Source: Bartonella sp. DB5-6
Lineage (GTDB): Bacteria; Pseudomonadota; Alphaproteobacteria; Rhizobiales; Rhizobiaceae
DNA: 64,000 bases
Reading direction: 5' to 3'
Assembly: GCF_000278115.1 (NCBI RefSeq)
Contig: NZ_JH725115.1
Span: 1 to 64,000 of the forward strand
The position numbers were made by a program, and so were the translations under genes. The notes under the pieces were generated by a model. That model was not told the DNA's origin, made no database searches, and was given only the letters and a program-made list of their open reading frames with translations. Shown one piece after another: positions 19,201 through 28,767 of this stretch (position 1 is the stretch's first letter; each line of letters starts with the position of its first letter).

Positions 19201-20964
19201 AGCTATGCAGAACGTATGCGCCTCTTTCAACTTCCTCGTTCAAGCTGGCAGGATTACGACCATACAAAATTATCAAAGGGTGGTGGCATCTTTTCACGTA
19301 CAGCAAAGACCATTACTCTCTCACCAGAAGCAGCACAAGCCATTGGCTTTGAACAACAAACGGGAACCCCCTTTGAAATCATTTCTGCACTTCTCAAAGC
19401 ACCTGTTGATCTTTTATGGTTTGGCGGCATTGGTACCTATATCCGTGCAACAACAGAAACTGATGCACAAGTAGGGGATCGTGCAAATGATGCACTCCGC
19501 ATTACCGGTGAACAAGTTCGTGCAAAAGTTATTGGTGAGGGTGCTAATCTTGGCGTTACACAACGTGGTCGAATTGAATATGTCTTAAACGGTGGACGAT
19601 GCAATACGGACGCCATTGATAACTCTGCAGGTGTTAATTGTTCAGATGTTGAAGTCAATATCAAAATTGTTCTCGCATCAGCGCTCCGTGCAAAAACGCT
19701 TACCAAAGAAGCACGCAACGAACTCTTGAAAAAAATGACTCCACAAGTTGAACAATTAGTCCTACGCAACAATTATTTGCAACCCCTTGCTCTTTCTTTA
19801 GCTGAAAGCCAAAGTATTGCCGATTTGCCTTATCAAATACGTTTTATGCATGATTTGGAACAGAAAAAACTTCTGGATCGTAGAGTTGAGATTCTCCCTG
19901 ATGAACAAATTTTGCGGCAAAGAATAACACAAGGTCAAGGCCTTATACGTCCGGAACTCGCCGTTATTTTGGCATATGCCAAATTAACTCTAAAAGAAGA
20001 AATGGTCCACAGTCCTATTATTGATGATTGTTATTTTGATGCACTCTTGTTGCACTATTTCCCAACTCAAATTCAGACAAACTTTGAGAAAGAAATCATT
20101 AATCATCAGTTGCGTCGTAATATTATTGCTACACTGATTGCAAACGATATTGTGAATCGTGGAGGGCCTACTTTTGTTAATCAACTACAAGATGCAACAG
20201 AACAAAAGGTTGAAAATATTATTCGTGTTTTCATTGCAATCCGTGACGGTTTTGAAATACCCCAATTATCTGATCAAATTGATAAACTTGATAATAAGAT
20301 ACCTGGTCTTGTCCAAAACAAATTTTACGCAACTATTACTTCAATGCTCTTTGAGACAACAAATTGGGGGTTGCGCAATATGGACCTTTCAACTCCATTA
20401 GAAGAACTTGTAAAAACAATAAAGCAAGCCCGTAACATTATTGAAGAACAACTGACACACTCCAACGATAAAGATATTAATCAAAAAATTAAAGAAAAAA
20501 CGCTCCATTATAGTGAAGAAGGAGCACCAAAATCTTTAGCAAAGCAATTGTCTCTCTTGGAAGCTGCTCCAATAATTTGTGACATTTCTTTGATTGCAAA
20601 ACAAAGCAACAGCGACCTTATTAAAACAGCAGAAATCTATTTTTCACTGGCTCAAATCATTCGTATAAACCGCATTAATGAAGCAAGTAGAACAATTCCT
20701 GTACTTGATTACTATGATAGTATGGCTTTAAACCAAGCCAAAGAAAATATCTCTGAAAGCTTGCGAAAAATTGTTACAAAAATCTTGAAAAATTATGGCT
20801 CGAAAGAGGCTTCATTTGCCGCTTGGAACAAAACAAATGAAGAGCAAATTCATAATGTAACAAACCGCATTGCTGCCCTCATTGAAAACGATCTCAATAT
20901 TTCTCGTTTTACCTTTGCAGCAGGGATGATTGCTCAACTGTACAATACTACCTTTCAAACTTAA
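16255..20964 (+). CDS. NAD-specific glutamate dehydrogenase, large 180-kDa type
   Basis: Oxidatively deaminates glutamate to 2-oxoglutarate and ammonia, mainly to use amino acids as carbon source. At 1569 residues it belongs to the giant (L180) class. The N-terminal half (about 1-650) is regulatory, with ACT-like segments. The catalytic region holds FGPIARGGIRWSDR at about 768-781, VPVGAKGGF with the active-site Lys near 803, and GVGDMSGDVFGNGML near 941. The start is a GTG with AAGGG upstream. The gene ends 4 bases inside the convergent DUF2125 gene. Such an enzyme fits a host-associated bacterium that lives on amino acids; that last point is inference. Confidence 0.95.
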   Translation: MIKQKTSEIKSNQDKIEQILFAHTDKEDIACYENEELQKAVTTAIKAFNLHQAGKSTIYFEQNLTRNHKPITVVTLVNDNKPFLLDSILNIFNQHKNHIYLIAHPVLDCASGQRISLMQIHIEPLNEQQIQKLQNEITLVLEQVNAAVQDWEPMLKEVEKHIHAYQTNLPAHYKQEGEKAIEFLNWLMDHNFIFLGMRTYNFTKNQEPTKAFTASDVELGILTDTSIRIIGDARVEEPPQEILSFMESDNLLIVTKANSRSKIHRLVWLDYIGLKIFDKEGKLCGELRIVGLFTSSAYTRSILQIPFLKEKAKTIIQRLGHNRADYSGKALISVLETYPRDEMFRSDVDTLTENAKLIMQLDERPRLRVLAHIDSFGRFVSILVYVPRDQYSSNIREKIGEYFVELYQGDFFESYPLFLESTLIRVHYIIHRKGSESAPVIERTVLEQNVRSIARSWEDSVQTIALTRKATDQQMRLASQFPNSYRDLFSAEDAIEDAGHILSLHDKKPLFVTFYHTHNKEKQSISLRLFHRHKALALSKRVPLLENMGFRVIAEQTLELPDGNEHSVYLHDMQLESAFQLCIDFDKNSQKHAETFTAIWSQDADNDAFNALTQTAQFDWHEIVILRHYGRYLQQAGIPYSQDRVAQTLNAYPDITQDLYTLFHLKFHQSHTEKERKKNQKVIQQRIEEKLQKVSGLDDDLILRRYRNLIDASLRTNAFTPLANGSPRRILATKLDPRQIEGLPEPRPYREIFVYGPEVEGVHLRFGPIARGGIRWSDRALDYRTEVLSLVKAQQVKNSVIVPVGAKGGFYPHRLPQTNDRSVIIETARQAYIDFITALLSITDNLVNGKINAPHNIICHDDHDPYFVVAADKGTATFSDTANSISQANHFWLDDAFASGGSAGYDHKAIGITAKGAWEAVKRHFRELFNRDIQTTPFTCIGVGDMSGDVFGNGMLLSKQTKLIAAFDHRDIFIDPDPNIAESYAERMRLFQLPRSSWQDYDHTKLSKGGGIFSRTAKTITLSPEAAQAIGFEQQTGTPFEIISALLKAPVDLLWFGGIGTYIRATTETDAQVGDRANDALRITGEQVRAKVIGEGANLGVTQRGRIEYVLNGGRCNTDAIDNSAGVNCSDVEVNIKIVLASALRAKTLTKEARNELLKKMTPQVEQLVLRNNYLQPLALSLAESQSIADLPYQIRFMHDLEQKKLLDRRVEILPDEQILRQRITQGQGLIRPELAVILAYAKLTLKEEMVHSPIIDDCYFDALLLHYFPTQIQTNFEKEIINHQLRRNIIATLIANDIVNRGGPTFVNQLQDATEQKVENIIRVFIAIRDGFEIPQLSDQIDKLDNKIPGLVQNKFYATITSMLFETTNWGLRNMDLSTPLEELVKTIKQARNIIEEQLTHSNDKDINQKIKEKTLHYSEEGAPKSLAKQLSLLEAAPIICDISLIAKQSNSDLIKTAEIYFSLAQIIRINRINEASRTIPVLDYYDSMALNQAKENISESLRKIVTKILKNYGSKEASFAAWNKTNEEQIHNVTNRIAALIENDLNISRFTFAAGMIAQLYNTTFQT

Positions 20965-22114
20965 AGCGGTGCAAGACGGCCAAGTTTTAAAAATCCTAAT
21001 TTTGCCCACCCATGGGTAATCAACAAAGGTAGAACTGGGATACCATCTGCATTTTTAGGCATAGCGCCTAAAATAAAAAATAAAGCTTGAAGATTGTTAG
21101 CTTGCGTGGGAAATAAACGCTGCATAGTTGTAAGAAGCTCCATATGCTTCACAAAAGCAAGTTCAAATTTTGCTGTCAAATATCCCTCATTATCAAAGGA
21201 AAAAGGTCCACTTATACGCAATGTGCCGCCTGTATGAAAAATTAATTCGCCACGCTTTAAAATACCACTTTTTCCATACAAATGCTGCTTCCAACTGTCT
21301 TCTCCCTTTTCAAACAGATGAGGTATCTCATTAAGTGCCCATGTCAAGTTGCCATCAATTTTTGGAAAATCAACAAAGTAAGGTGCAAGAAACATAGCAG
21401 AATCCAAACTATCAAAAGTAACATGCCCCGATAAGCGATTCTTCTCGTGTTTAACATCAAGCCGTATAAATTCTGCCGTTATTTTTGGGAGCACACTTTT
21501 TGGGCTTAATGGATACACAACGGTGTCATCATCATCTCTCAAAGATACCTGATCTTCAACATTTTCTTGTGTTGTCTTTTTATCAGTCGTCTGCGATTTC
21601 AATTTACTTTGGAATTTTTGATCCTCAACAGATGTGTTAAGGATGGAAACTTCAAGCCCTTCAGCCATAAGTTTCAATGTTTTACCCGCCTTCCAATAAG
21701 GCTCTGTTTCAATTACCAGATTGTGCCAATGTGACATTATAGGAGCTTTTCCAGCAAAAAGAATTGATGCAGGAGAATGAACGTTTAACTCTACCCGCTG
21801 TGGTGCATAAATTGGTGCACCAACCGTCAAACGATCCGTTGATAAAGAAAACCCGCGCAAAGGCCAAGCAAATTGAAACTGATCACAAACAACACCAATA
21901 CGTAACGGATAACCATTCTTGTTCAGATGTCCGCACACCGCTATCATATCCCGCGAAGATGCCTTTGCGAGTATAACGGAAGCACAATCTTCTATTTTAC
22001 GTGAAAAAAAAACCAGAACGAGCTATAAATGAGTATCAGAATAAGACAAAATATCCCACAAAATAGATAGCTTAAAGAAAGGCTTTTCCGTATTGATTTC
22101 AATGAAAAAAACAT
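20961..22114 (-). pseudogene. DUF2125 protein gene split by a homopolymer frameshift
   Basis: The minus-strand frame from 21947 to 20961 encodes a DUF2125 domain (GYPLRIGVVCDQFQFAWPL, then VELNVHSPA), but its first Met has no ribosome site and the family's N-terminal membrane anchor is missing. That anchor lies directly upstream in another frame: from an ATG at 22114, about 30 residues ending in a strongly hydrophobic run (LFCGIFCLILILIYSSFW). The two frames meet at a run of nine T (plus-strand A at 22004-22012). Seven or ten T would give one continuous protein of about 384 residues reading through SRKIEDCASVILAKASSRD. This is either a true frameshift, a phase-variable tract or a sequencing error. 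Function of the family is unknown. Confidence 0.75.
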
Positions 22115-22167
22115 AGTCAAAATGAAAACTTTCCTTATCTTAAGACAATGATTAAAACTCTTAACTC

Positions 22168-22914
22168 TCACACACTTACGACGGGTGTACAAAAAATTCG
22201 TTGCAATGCATTTTCAAACCATTGACTTAAAGCCTGATCATAGATTAAACGACCTTTCAAATGTGCAGAAGCGGGTTGGGCACCTTTTTCGGTCAATTTA
22301 TGCGCTGAGCGAATCACTAAACGCCGCATCATAGCACGAGTAAATTCAGCATGAAATTGCAAACCCCATGCATTGTTTCCATAACGGAAAGCTTGTGTAG
22401 GATATGTATGACCTGTTGCCAAAAGCACTGCCTCTTTAGGTAAATCATAAATACCTTCATCATGAAAATGATAGACCATTTCTGGCCAATTCATCAACGC
22501 CTTTCCTTGTAGAGTGGCTTCTAAGGGATACCAGCCAACTTCAACAGTTCCGTCACTTCTTGTACCAACACGCCCCCCTAGATTTTGCGCTAACATTTGT
22601 GCTCCAAGACAAATACCCAAAAAAGGCTTATTCTCTTTCAGTGACAAAGAAATCCAATCAATTTCTTCAGTAATATATGCTTCCCTGTCATTCACACTCA
22701 TCGGCCCGCCCAAAATAACAACACCAGCATAATGCTCCAATGTATTGGGAAGCTTTTGTCCTAAAATAGGACGATAAACATCAAGAACAAAACCGCTTTG
22801 TTGCAAAAATTTCCCCAAACGACCAGTATATGTAGATCGACGATGAATAACGACTGCAATTCTTGGTTTGCTCTTTCTCAGCTTTTTATCAAGACACCTT
22901 TGACTTAAAAACAT
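22168..22914 (-). CDS. class I glutamine amidotransferase-like protein
   Basis: A 248-residue stand-alone GATase-1 domain protein, related to the glutaminase part of GMP synthase. The catalytic triad is visible: nucleophile Cys in FLGICLGAQMLA, and His and Glu in GLQFHAEFT. VILGGPMSVND near the N-terminus is typical of this stand-alone group. The substrate receiving the ammonia is unknown; some relatives act on small peptides or gamma-glutamyl compounds. It lies just upstream of the DUF2125 gene on the same strand and 95 bases downstream of hemY. Confidence 0.85.
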   Translation of the reverse strand: MFLSQRCLDKKLRKSKPRIAVVIHRRSTYTGRLGKFLQQSGFVLDVYRPILGQKLPNTLEHYAGVVILGGPMSVNDREAYITEEIDWISLSLKENKPFLGICLGAQMLAQNLGGRVGTRSDGTVEVGWYPLEATLQGKALMNWPEMVYHFHDEGIYDLPKEAVLLATGHTYPTQAFRYGNNAWGLQFHAEFTRAMMRRLVIRSAHKLTEKGAQPASAHLKGRLIYDQALSQWFENALQRIFCTPVVSV

Positions 22915-23009
22915 TTTTTAACCACTCACTTTTACAATCAAGTAAAGTTTTATTTTTTAAGCACAATAGAATAATTTGAGCGAACAATATTCACTATAAC
23001 CCTCTTTTT

Positions 23010-24566
23010 TTAAAATAAACGGAACTTCTCCTTTGGCAAAGGAGTCTCCTCTTCTTCTGTTTTAATCCCTGGATCATCAACATTTAAGTGAGTTCGACTA
23101 AAAGCTTTGACATTTCTTGTATCTTGTTTGCCTACCTGCATATTATGCAAAAGAGAATCCTCTACAGAAGATAATTCTTCAAGCCTCTTAACTTCAACAC
23201 CAGAACTTTTCTCTATAATATCTTCTTTATTTTGTTTTTTTGGCACAATATTGGCAGCCTCTAATGTGAGAGGAGGCATACAGGGAGGCACTTTCCATTC
23301 AAAGCAACCTAGGCGTCCACTTATTGGAGAAACCGGCAACCAAGAAGAAAAAATGGACCCATCACACATCCACACCGGATCACGTTCAGCACGAAGTGCC
23401 AAAGAAAGCCATTGACGCACTGCTCCCTGATTATTTCCCTGTGCCTCTTCAATATCTGCCAACAACAAATAAACACTTTCTCGCGGATGATACTGAAGTG
23501 CTTTTTGGGCCTCCTCCCTTGCGAGTACTGTTTCACCAGCATCCAAAGCAGCCTTGGCAATAAGGAAAGCCGATTCAAATGTATCTTTATTATAAGAAGC
23601 AAGTGTCTTAGCCTTTTTTAATCGTCCAATGGCCCCTTCTTCTCTTTCAAGATAAAGCGCTCCCAAATCAGGATGAAGTTCTTTCTGCCAAGCTGTAATA
23701 ATCATTTTATCAGCTTTACTCGTCTCATTTAATTTATAAAGAATATCAGCAGCAATAACTGTTATTGGAACAAAATCAGGTGCCAATTTATGTGCTTTCA
23801 AAATGGCGGTACGTGCTTCAGTAGGATGATTTTCGAACAGATGAAGCGCCTTCCCACTTAACAACAAAGCCTGTATATGCTGTCGCTCTGGAGTTGAACG
23901 GACAGAGCGCGGTAAAGTCTTTTGTGCTCGCTCAAACACACTGAGTGCTTTGTCCCATTGCCCGCTCACGCTAAGCTGATCAAGTACTGCTTGATGCGCC
24001 CATAAAAGTGCGGGCGATAAAGCCAATGCCTCTTCTGCATATTGCTGCGCTGCTTCATAAGCTTTACTCTTCATAGCTTCACGAAACAAACCGTACAGCC
24101 CAGCTAATTTTGTCGGTGTTTCTTTTCTCATCTCCTCATAAAGACCAATGGCGTGCAGAGAGTTATTTTGCAAAGATCGGATTTGGGCTTGTAAAAGCTT
24201 TACCAACGGCTCATGTTTTCCTGCAAGATATTTTATAACTTGGGCCTCCATTTTTTGTGCAAAAATACCATCTCCAGCAAAAACTGCAAGAAGCCCCTGT
24301 GAAAGAGCTTCATAACCACGCTTTTGGTGACGTTTATAAAAGTAACTGGAAAGAGCACTAGGTACAGAAAAAAATACAGATAAAAGCCACCATAAAAACG
24401 CCAGCATTCCAAACAGTAAAATGAGCGCACTTAAAGCTGTTAGCAATGAAAAAGAAAACCGAAAGTGCAAAAATGTTATAACAAAAACACCATTGTGGTT
24501 AGCTACCCATCCGAAAGCAAGTCCGAGCACACATACAACAAAACTATAAATAAAAACACGTATCAT
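23010..24566 (-). CDS. hemY: HemY-like tetratricopeptide membrane protein
   Basis: A 518-residue HemY-family protein. Two N-terminal membrane helices (about residues 2-22 and 38-66) are followed by a long array of TPR helices (about 90-400), with LAGLYGLFREAMKSKAYEAA typical of HemY. The C-terminal 110 residues are polar and low in complexity. HemY is named for its link with haem genes but has no shown enzymatic role. The start lies 11 bases after the stop of the mitofilin-like gene. In relatives this gene follows hemC and hemD; both are absent here, yet hemY itself is intact. Confidence 0.9.
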   Translation of the reverse strand: MIRVFIYSFVVCVLGLAFGWVANHNGVFVITFLHFRFSFSLLTALSALILLFGMLAFLWWLLSVFFSVPSALSSYFYKRHQKRGYEALSQGLLAVFAGDGIFAQKMEAQVIKYLAGKHEPLVKLLQAQIRSLQNNSLHAIGLYEEMRKETPTKLAGLYGLFREAMKSKAYEAAQQYAEEALALSPALLWAHQAVLDQLSVSGQWDKALSVFERAQKTLPRSVRSTPERQHIQALLLSGKALHLFENHPTEARTAILKAHKLAPDFVPITVIAADILYKLNETSKADKMIITAWQKELHPDLGALYLEREEGAIGRLKKAKTLASYNKDTFESAFLIAKAALDAGETVLAREEAQKALQYHPRESVYLLLADIEEAQGNNQGAVRQWLSLALRAERDPVWMCDGSIFSSWLPVSPISGRLGCFEWKVPPCMPPLTLEAANIVPKKQNKEDIIEKSSGVEVKRLEELSSVEDSLLHNMQVGKQDTRNVKAFSRTHLNVDDPGIKTEEEETPLPKEKFRLF

Positions 24567-24577
24567 CTTGAGCCTAT

Positions 24578-25750
24578 TTACATCTTTGTTGCTTTAAAAG
24601 GCCCTTGTTGCACAGACACCAACAACTGTTGAAGAAAATGATGAACAGCAACGTGTTTTTCAAGTTGATGAATAAAATCTACTGAAACATCTTTTGCATT
24701 TTGGGGCAACGTTTTCCATTCACTCAAAGCCTTTTCATAATCACCCGCCTGAATAGCAACTTCCATCCGTGCCGCAATCGCCCCTAATGTCATTCCTTCA
24801 ACATTACCAATTGGCCGCGAGACAATGAGACCTTTTATCCATGCCAAAATCCGTCCCCCAAAACCAACATCTGATGCCACATCATTTTGCGTACCAACGA
24901 TTGCATCTGCAACACGAGCAAAATCAGCTGAAAGTTGCGCTGAACTTGGAAGACCTATCATAGCTGTCTTTTGCAACAGATCAAGTCCCTCAATTGAAGG
25001 TGATAATTGCTGTAACAATTTTAATTCATTACTATAAGACCCACCACGTTCTACAGCGTTTTTGAGGGAACTAATTGCAATAAAGAGCGCAGTATTTATT
25101 TTATGTTCATCATTTTTAGCAGAAATCTCTTCCTGCATAATCTTTAACTGTTGCTTTAACACAACAAGATCATTTGCATTGCTTTGTCCAGCAGACAAAG
25201 CTGTTTCTATCTCTTTTGATACACCTGCTAAAGCTTGCGCAGATTCTTCAAGACCTCTTACTTTTTCCTCTAAAACTCCAAAAGCTTTTCTGTTTTCTTC
25301 TCGCGATGCTTCATCACTTCGCGTTGTTTCAACCTGTCGTGATGAAAAAGAGGAAAATTCTGTTTTCAACGCATCAATTTCTTCAAACACCCGCTCCAAT
25401 TGCTCTCTTATTTCTTCTCTTTGACTTTTTGCGGTTTCCGCAATTTGTAAAGCTTTTTCTCCACCAACATGACTTTCCACGAAAGAAAAAGGAAGCAAGC
25501 CCACCCATTGAAACCCTATCAAAAAGCCTAAAGCAATGAGACCACCAAAAATTCCTGAAATAAACGAGAACAGCCAAGTCAAACCAGACCCGTGTTTACT
25601 TTGCATACTTTGTTTCTCTGTATCCGTTTCTACAGAGTTTTGTATGACTTGCTCTGAATCATGGCTCACAGCTTCATGTTCAATCACAGGCTTTTTACGG
25701 CGATCACCAGTATAATGCGGTTTAACTTTTGGTTTTGAAGAGTCTACCAT
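24578..25750 (-). CDS. mitofilin (Mic60)-like membrane protein
   Basis: A 390-residue alphaproteobacterial mitofilin homologue (COG4223 group). A polar N-terminus is followed by one membrane helix at about residues 55-77 (GLTWLFSFISGIFGGLIALG), a long coiled coil (about 100-225, rich in Glu, Lys and Gln) and a C-terminal helical domain containing ERGGSYSNELKLL and MTLGAIAARMEVAIQAGDYEKAL. In related bacteria such proteins shape the intracytoplasmic or inner membrane and contact the outer membrane. The frame is open to 25837, but MVDSSKPKVKPHYTGD at 25750 is the natural start. It is transcribed with hemY. Confidence 0.8.
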   Translation of the reverse strand: MVDSSKPKVKPHYTGDRRKKPVIEHEAVSHDSEQVIQNSVETDTEKQSMQSKHGSGLTWLFSFISGIFGGLIALGFLIGFQWVGLLPFSFVESHVGGEKALQIAETAKSQREEIREQLERVFEEIDALKTEFSSFSSRQVETTRSDEASREENRKAFGVLEEKVRGLEESAQALAGVSKEIETALSAGQSNANDLVVLKQQLKIMQEEISAKNDEHKINTALFIAISSLKNAVERGGSYSNELKLLQQLSPSIEGLDLLQKTAMIGLPSSAQLSADFARVADAIVGTQNDVASDVGFGGRILAWIKGLIVSRPIGNVEGMTLGAIAARMEVAIQAGDYEKALSEWKTLPQNAKDVSVDFIHQLEKHVAVHHFLQQLLVSVQQGPFKATKM

Positions 25751-26132
25751 TTCTATCACTTTTTGTGCATAATTTCTTTTAACGATAAAATAATAAAATG
25801 AAAAAAGTTTTAAAATTAAGCTTTTCTCAAATACCATAGCTCGTTTTACACTCTTTTTACAAAAAGTATAACCTTATCAAAATTTCTAACATTACATCTC
25901 TATCAGAAATATTTGTAATGATATAATTTAATAAAACTGTATTATTGAAAATAAAGACGTCTTTTATACTGAAAGAGAGAGCTTGTTATTATATTCACGA
26001 AAAGTGTTAAACCACATTTTTTCATAGAAAAATAAACTCCAAAAGAAGATCCCCCAAGAGAAATTCTTTGCATCTTTGCCTGTCCGTGGTACGCACACAG
26101 GAAAGAATCTTCAACATAAGGTTTTGTTTGAA
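25751..26132. other. divergent intergenic region where hemC and hemD would be expected
   Basis: About 380 bases separate the divergent starts of the mitofilin-like gene and tsaD. In Brucella and rhizobia, hemC and hemD occupy this position. I looked for remnants of porphobilinogen deaminase or uroporphyrinogen synthase in all frames and saw none. The sequence is AT-rich and probably holds the two divergent promoters. Confidence 0.55.
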
Positions 26133-27227
26133 ATGCGCCTGTTGGGAATAGAAACAAGTTGTGATGAAACAGCAGCGGCTGTCGTGGAATATAATAATAA
26201 AGGAGACAGTAACATTCTTTCCAATATTGTTTGGAGCCAAATTGATCATCATGCACCTTACGGCGGTGTTGTCCCTGAAATTGCCGCCCGTGCCCATGTT
26301 GAAATTCTCGATAGTTTAATTTTGAGAGCACTAACAGAAGCGAATACAAAATTAAAAGAGCTTGACGCCATTGCAGCCACAAATGGCCCAGGTTTGATAG
26401 GAGGACTTTTAGTCGGAGTTATGAGTGCAAAAGCACTCTCTCTTGCCACCGGAAAACCTTTTATTGCCGTAAATCATCTAGAAGGACATGCTTTAACAGC
26501 CGTTCTAACGCATAATGTTGATTTTCCCTATTTATTGCTGTTGGTTTCAGGTGGTCATACACAAACAATCCTTGTTCACGGAATAGGTAACTACCAGCGT
26601 TTAGGAACTACTATTGATGACGCATTGGGAGAAGCTTTTGATAAAACAGCAAAACTTTTAGGTCTTCCTTATCCTGGAGGTCCAGCACTGGAAAAAGCAG
26701 CTTTATTGGGTGATAAAAATCGTATCCCTCTTCCACGACCTTTAAAAGGTGAAAAACGGTTAGATTTCTCTTTTTCTGGTCTCAAAACCGCCGTTCGACA
26801 AGCAGCAACAGCCATGGCTCCTCTTACAGAAAGCGATGTTGCCGATATTGCGGCAAGTTTTCAAGCAGCAGTTACCGATACAGTATATGATCGCGTTCAT
26901 TTGGCTCTGCAACACTTTATCCACCAATATCCCTTCTCTCAATATCAAAAACGCCGTCCACCTGCTTTAGTTGTCGCAGGCGGAGTTGCTGCCAACCAAG
27001 CCATTCGATCCACATTGCAAGAACTCGCACACCAACACGGTTTTGAATTTATAGCTCCCCCTCTCTCCTTATGTACCGATAATGCTGCAATGATTGCTTT
27101 TGCCGGTGCACAAAAACTCGTACGAGGAGAAACAAGCCCCTTTGATATCGCCCCCCGCTCACGCTGGCCTCTGGACGAAAAAGCTGCTCCCTTAATTGGG
27201 ATGGGACGCCGTGGAACAAAAGCATAA
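26133..27227 (+). CDS. tsaD: tRNA N6-adenosine threonylcarbamoyltransferase TsaD
   Basis: TsaD transfers threonylcarbamoyl to A37 of ANN-decoding tRNAs, working with TsaB and TsaE. The start [16 protein letters not shown] is diagnostic; the metal-binding motif HLEGH is at residues 115-119, VSGGHTQ follows, and DNAAMIA near the C-terminus carries the last metal ligand. The frame is open from 26076, but only the ATG at 26133 matches the family. At 364 residues it has the usual length. It is divergent from the mitofilin-like/hemY pair. The gpsA-type gene that commonly follows in relatives is absent. Confidence 0.96.
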   Translation: MRLLGIETSCDETAAAVVEYNNKGDSNILSNIVWSQIDHHAPYGGVVPEIAARAHVEILDSLILRALTEANTKLKELDAIAATNGPGLIGGLLVGVMSAKALSLATGKPFIAVNHLEGHALTAVLTHNVDFPYLLLLVSGGHTQTILVHGIGNYQRLGTTIDDALGEAFDKTAKLLGLPYPGGPALEKAALLGDKNRIPLPRPLKGEKRLDFSFSGLKTAVRQAATAMAPLTESDVADIAASFQAAVTDTVYDRVHLALQHFIHQYPFSQYQKRRPPALVVAGGVAANQAIRSTLQELAHQHGFEFIAPPLSLCTDNAAMIAFAGAQKLVRGETSPFDIAPRSRWPLDEKAAPLIGMGRRGTKA

Positions 27228-27704
27228 GAAAAATAAAGCAGTGCTTATATCCTCCACGAAAAACAATACGGAACACCATCATTTAACAACTGCTCGTTGC
27301 CGTATGGCTATTATCATTGTAGATTTTAAGCCTTTGAAATTAATTTACTTGCATCATTTTTTCAACTCAACACAATCATATTGACAAGCCTTCCCAGACC
27401 AAAGTTAAAAAACACCCAAACTTTTTATATTTAACGCTTTACTTTAAGCCTATTCTTCAACCACACGCATACCTTTTCTGCTGGAAATGAGTGAAGATAA
27501 GACATTTTCATACATCATATGAAAACATAAAAAATATGGCTCATTTTTCTACCACAATTCGACAATTTTCAATCAAGAAAACACAAATCGATAATATGCA
27601 CTCTTTATTCCATTTTAAAAATCATATTTTATGACGTTATACAGATGCTTATAAAAACGCACATGACTTATGAAATACAGAACAGTCTATGAAAAGGAGA
27701 GAGC
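27228..27704. other. non-coding stretch between tsaD and the EVE-domain gene
   Basis: About 480 AT-rich bases with no recognisable gene on either strand. In relatives gpsA and a YciI-like gene lie here; I saw no glycine-rich nucleotide-binding remnant that would mark a decayed gpsA. A good AAGGAGAG ribosome site sits at its end for the EVE gene. Confidence 0.45.
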
Positions 27705-28139
27705 ATGGCTTATTGGCTTTTTAAATCTGAACCCCATAAATGGTCATGGGACATGCAAAAGCAAAAAGGTGCTGATGGTGAACAATGGGATGGTGTACGC
27801 AATTACCAAGCCCGTAACAATATGCGCGCTATGAAATATGGCGACAAAGGTTTTTTTTATCATTCAAATAAAGGATTAGAAATCGTAGGCATTGTAGAAG
27901 TCTGTGCTGAAGCACATCCTGACTCTACTACCTCTGATCCACGCTGGGAATGTGTGGATATCCGTGCACTTTGTGATATGCCAACACCTGTTTCATTAAA
28001 ACAGATTAAAGCAAATACAAAACTGGAAAATATGGTGCTGGTCAATGCCAGCCGCTTATCAGTACAACCTGTAACAGAAGATGAATGGAAAGAAATCTGT
28101 TTGATGGGCAACCTTGAGATGAAAACGTTTTCAACCTAA
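27705..28139 (+). CDS. EVE domain-containing protein
   Basis: A 144-residue single-domain EVE protein, of the PUA/YTH-like superfamily. It begins MAYWLFKSEPHKWSWD, with GVRNYQARNNMRAMKYGDKGFFYHS following, both hallmarks of the family. EVE domains are thought to bind modified bases in DNA or RNA; the ligand is not known for this group. AAGGAGAGAGC precedes the ATG. The gene's last bases (28131-28139) overlap the end of a convergent decayed L,D-transpeptidase gene. Confidence 0.92.
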   Translation: MAYWLFKSEPHKWSWDMQKQKGADGEQWDGVRNYQARNNMRAMKYGDKGFFYHSNKGLEIVGIVEVCAEAHPDSTTSDPRWECVDIRALCDMPTPVSLKQIKANTKLENMVLVNASRLSVQPVTEDEWKEICLMGNLEMKTFST

Positions 28140-28700
28140 AATGATAATTTTTGGTCGTTGGCTAATATGCAGCAAAAGATGTTCCATGTCACGACAAAAG
28201 AGCACGATATATCCTTCTGTCGGCCTATAATCTTCTCGCGCTAAATGCATAAAAATGGCACTCCCTTTTGCTATTTTTTGTTCTGTACTATTCTAATCCA
28301 ACATAAAAACGATAGCATAAAGGCCATCTTCACACTTCACGATGCATCTTTTCAGCACTACGGCAGGAAGGAAGGCGTACTAAGCAATTATAATTGGCAT
28401 CACCACTTGCATCACACCAATCATCTTGCACTCGAATACAACGAAAAGGCAAAATGGAACATAGGAAAGAACGACAAGAATTACTACGAAATTCGCTCAA
28501 ACAAGGCATATGAACCAGAGGTACTGTGCTATCAATTTCACGCTTAAAAGCAGAAATACCAACTCGCCCTAGAGCGCAGAAAAAATAATTCTGACCAACG
28601 CGTAAAATACCCCGCGTGTCATCACCGGCTTGTTGCGCATAACCATAGAAGCAATAAAAGTTTGTTTTTTATAGCGTTTCTTTTGTAATTTTCCTTGCAT
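28131..28700 (-). pseudogene. decayed L,D-transpeptidase (YkuD-type) gene
   Basis: On the minus strand three frames must be joined to read a YkuD-type protein: a start near 28700 (MQGKLQKKRYK), then TRGILRVGQNYFFCALGRVG and FKREIDSTVPL, then WCDASGDANYN, then EDGLYAIVFMLD and GSAIFMHLARED with RPTEGY. Frameshifts lie near the CCCC at 28610-28613 and near 28331-28340. A TAG at 28293-28295 replaces the expected Trp of LDWN. The catalytic Cys of the TEGC motif is Tyr (codon 28209-28211). The intact enzyme would cross-link peptidoglycan or anchor lipoproteins. It ends inside the EVE gene. Confidence 0.8.
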
Positions 28701-28767
28701 AAAATCTCATTTTTCATGAAACTACCCTCCACCACTTGGTGTATCAACAGATTTTATAAGGAAAAAA

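Noticed and set aside
28245-28547. 100-codon plus-strand open frame
   Set aside because: It is antisense to the decayed L,D-transpeptidase gene and has no ribosome site or family match.
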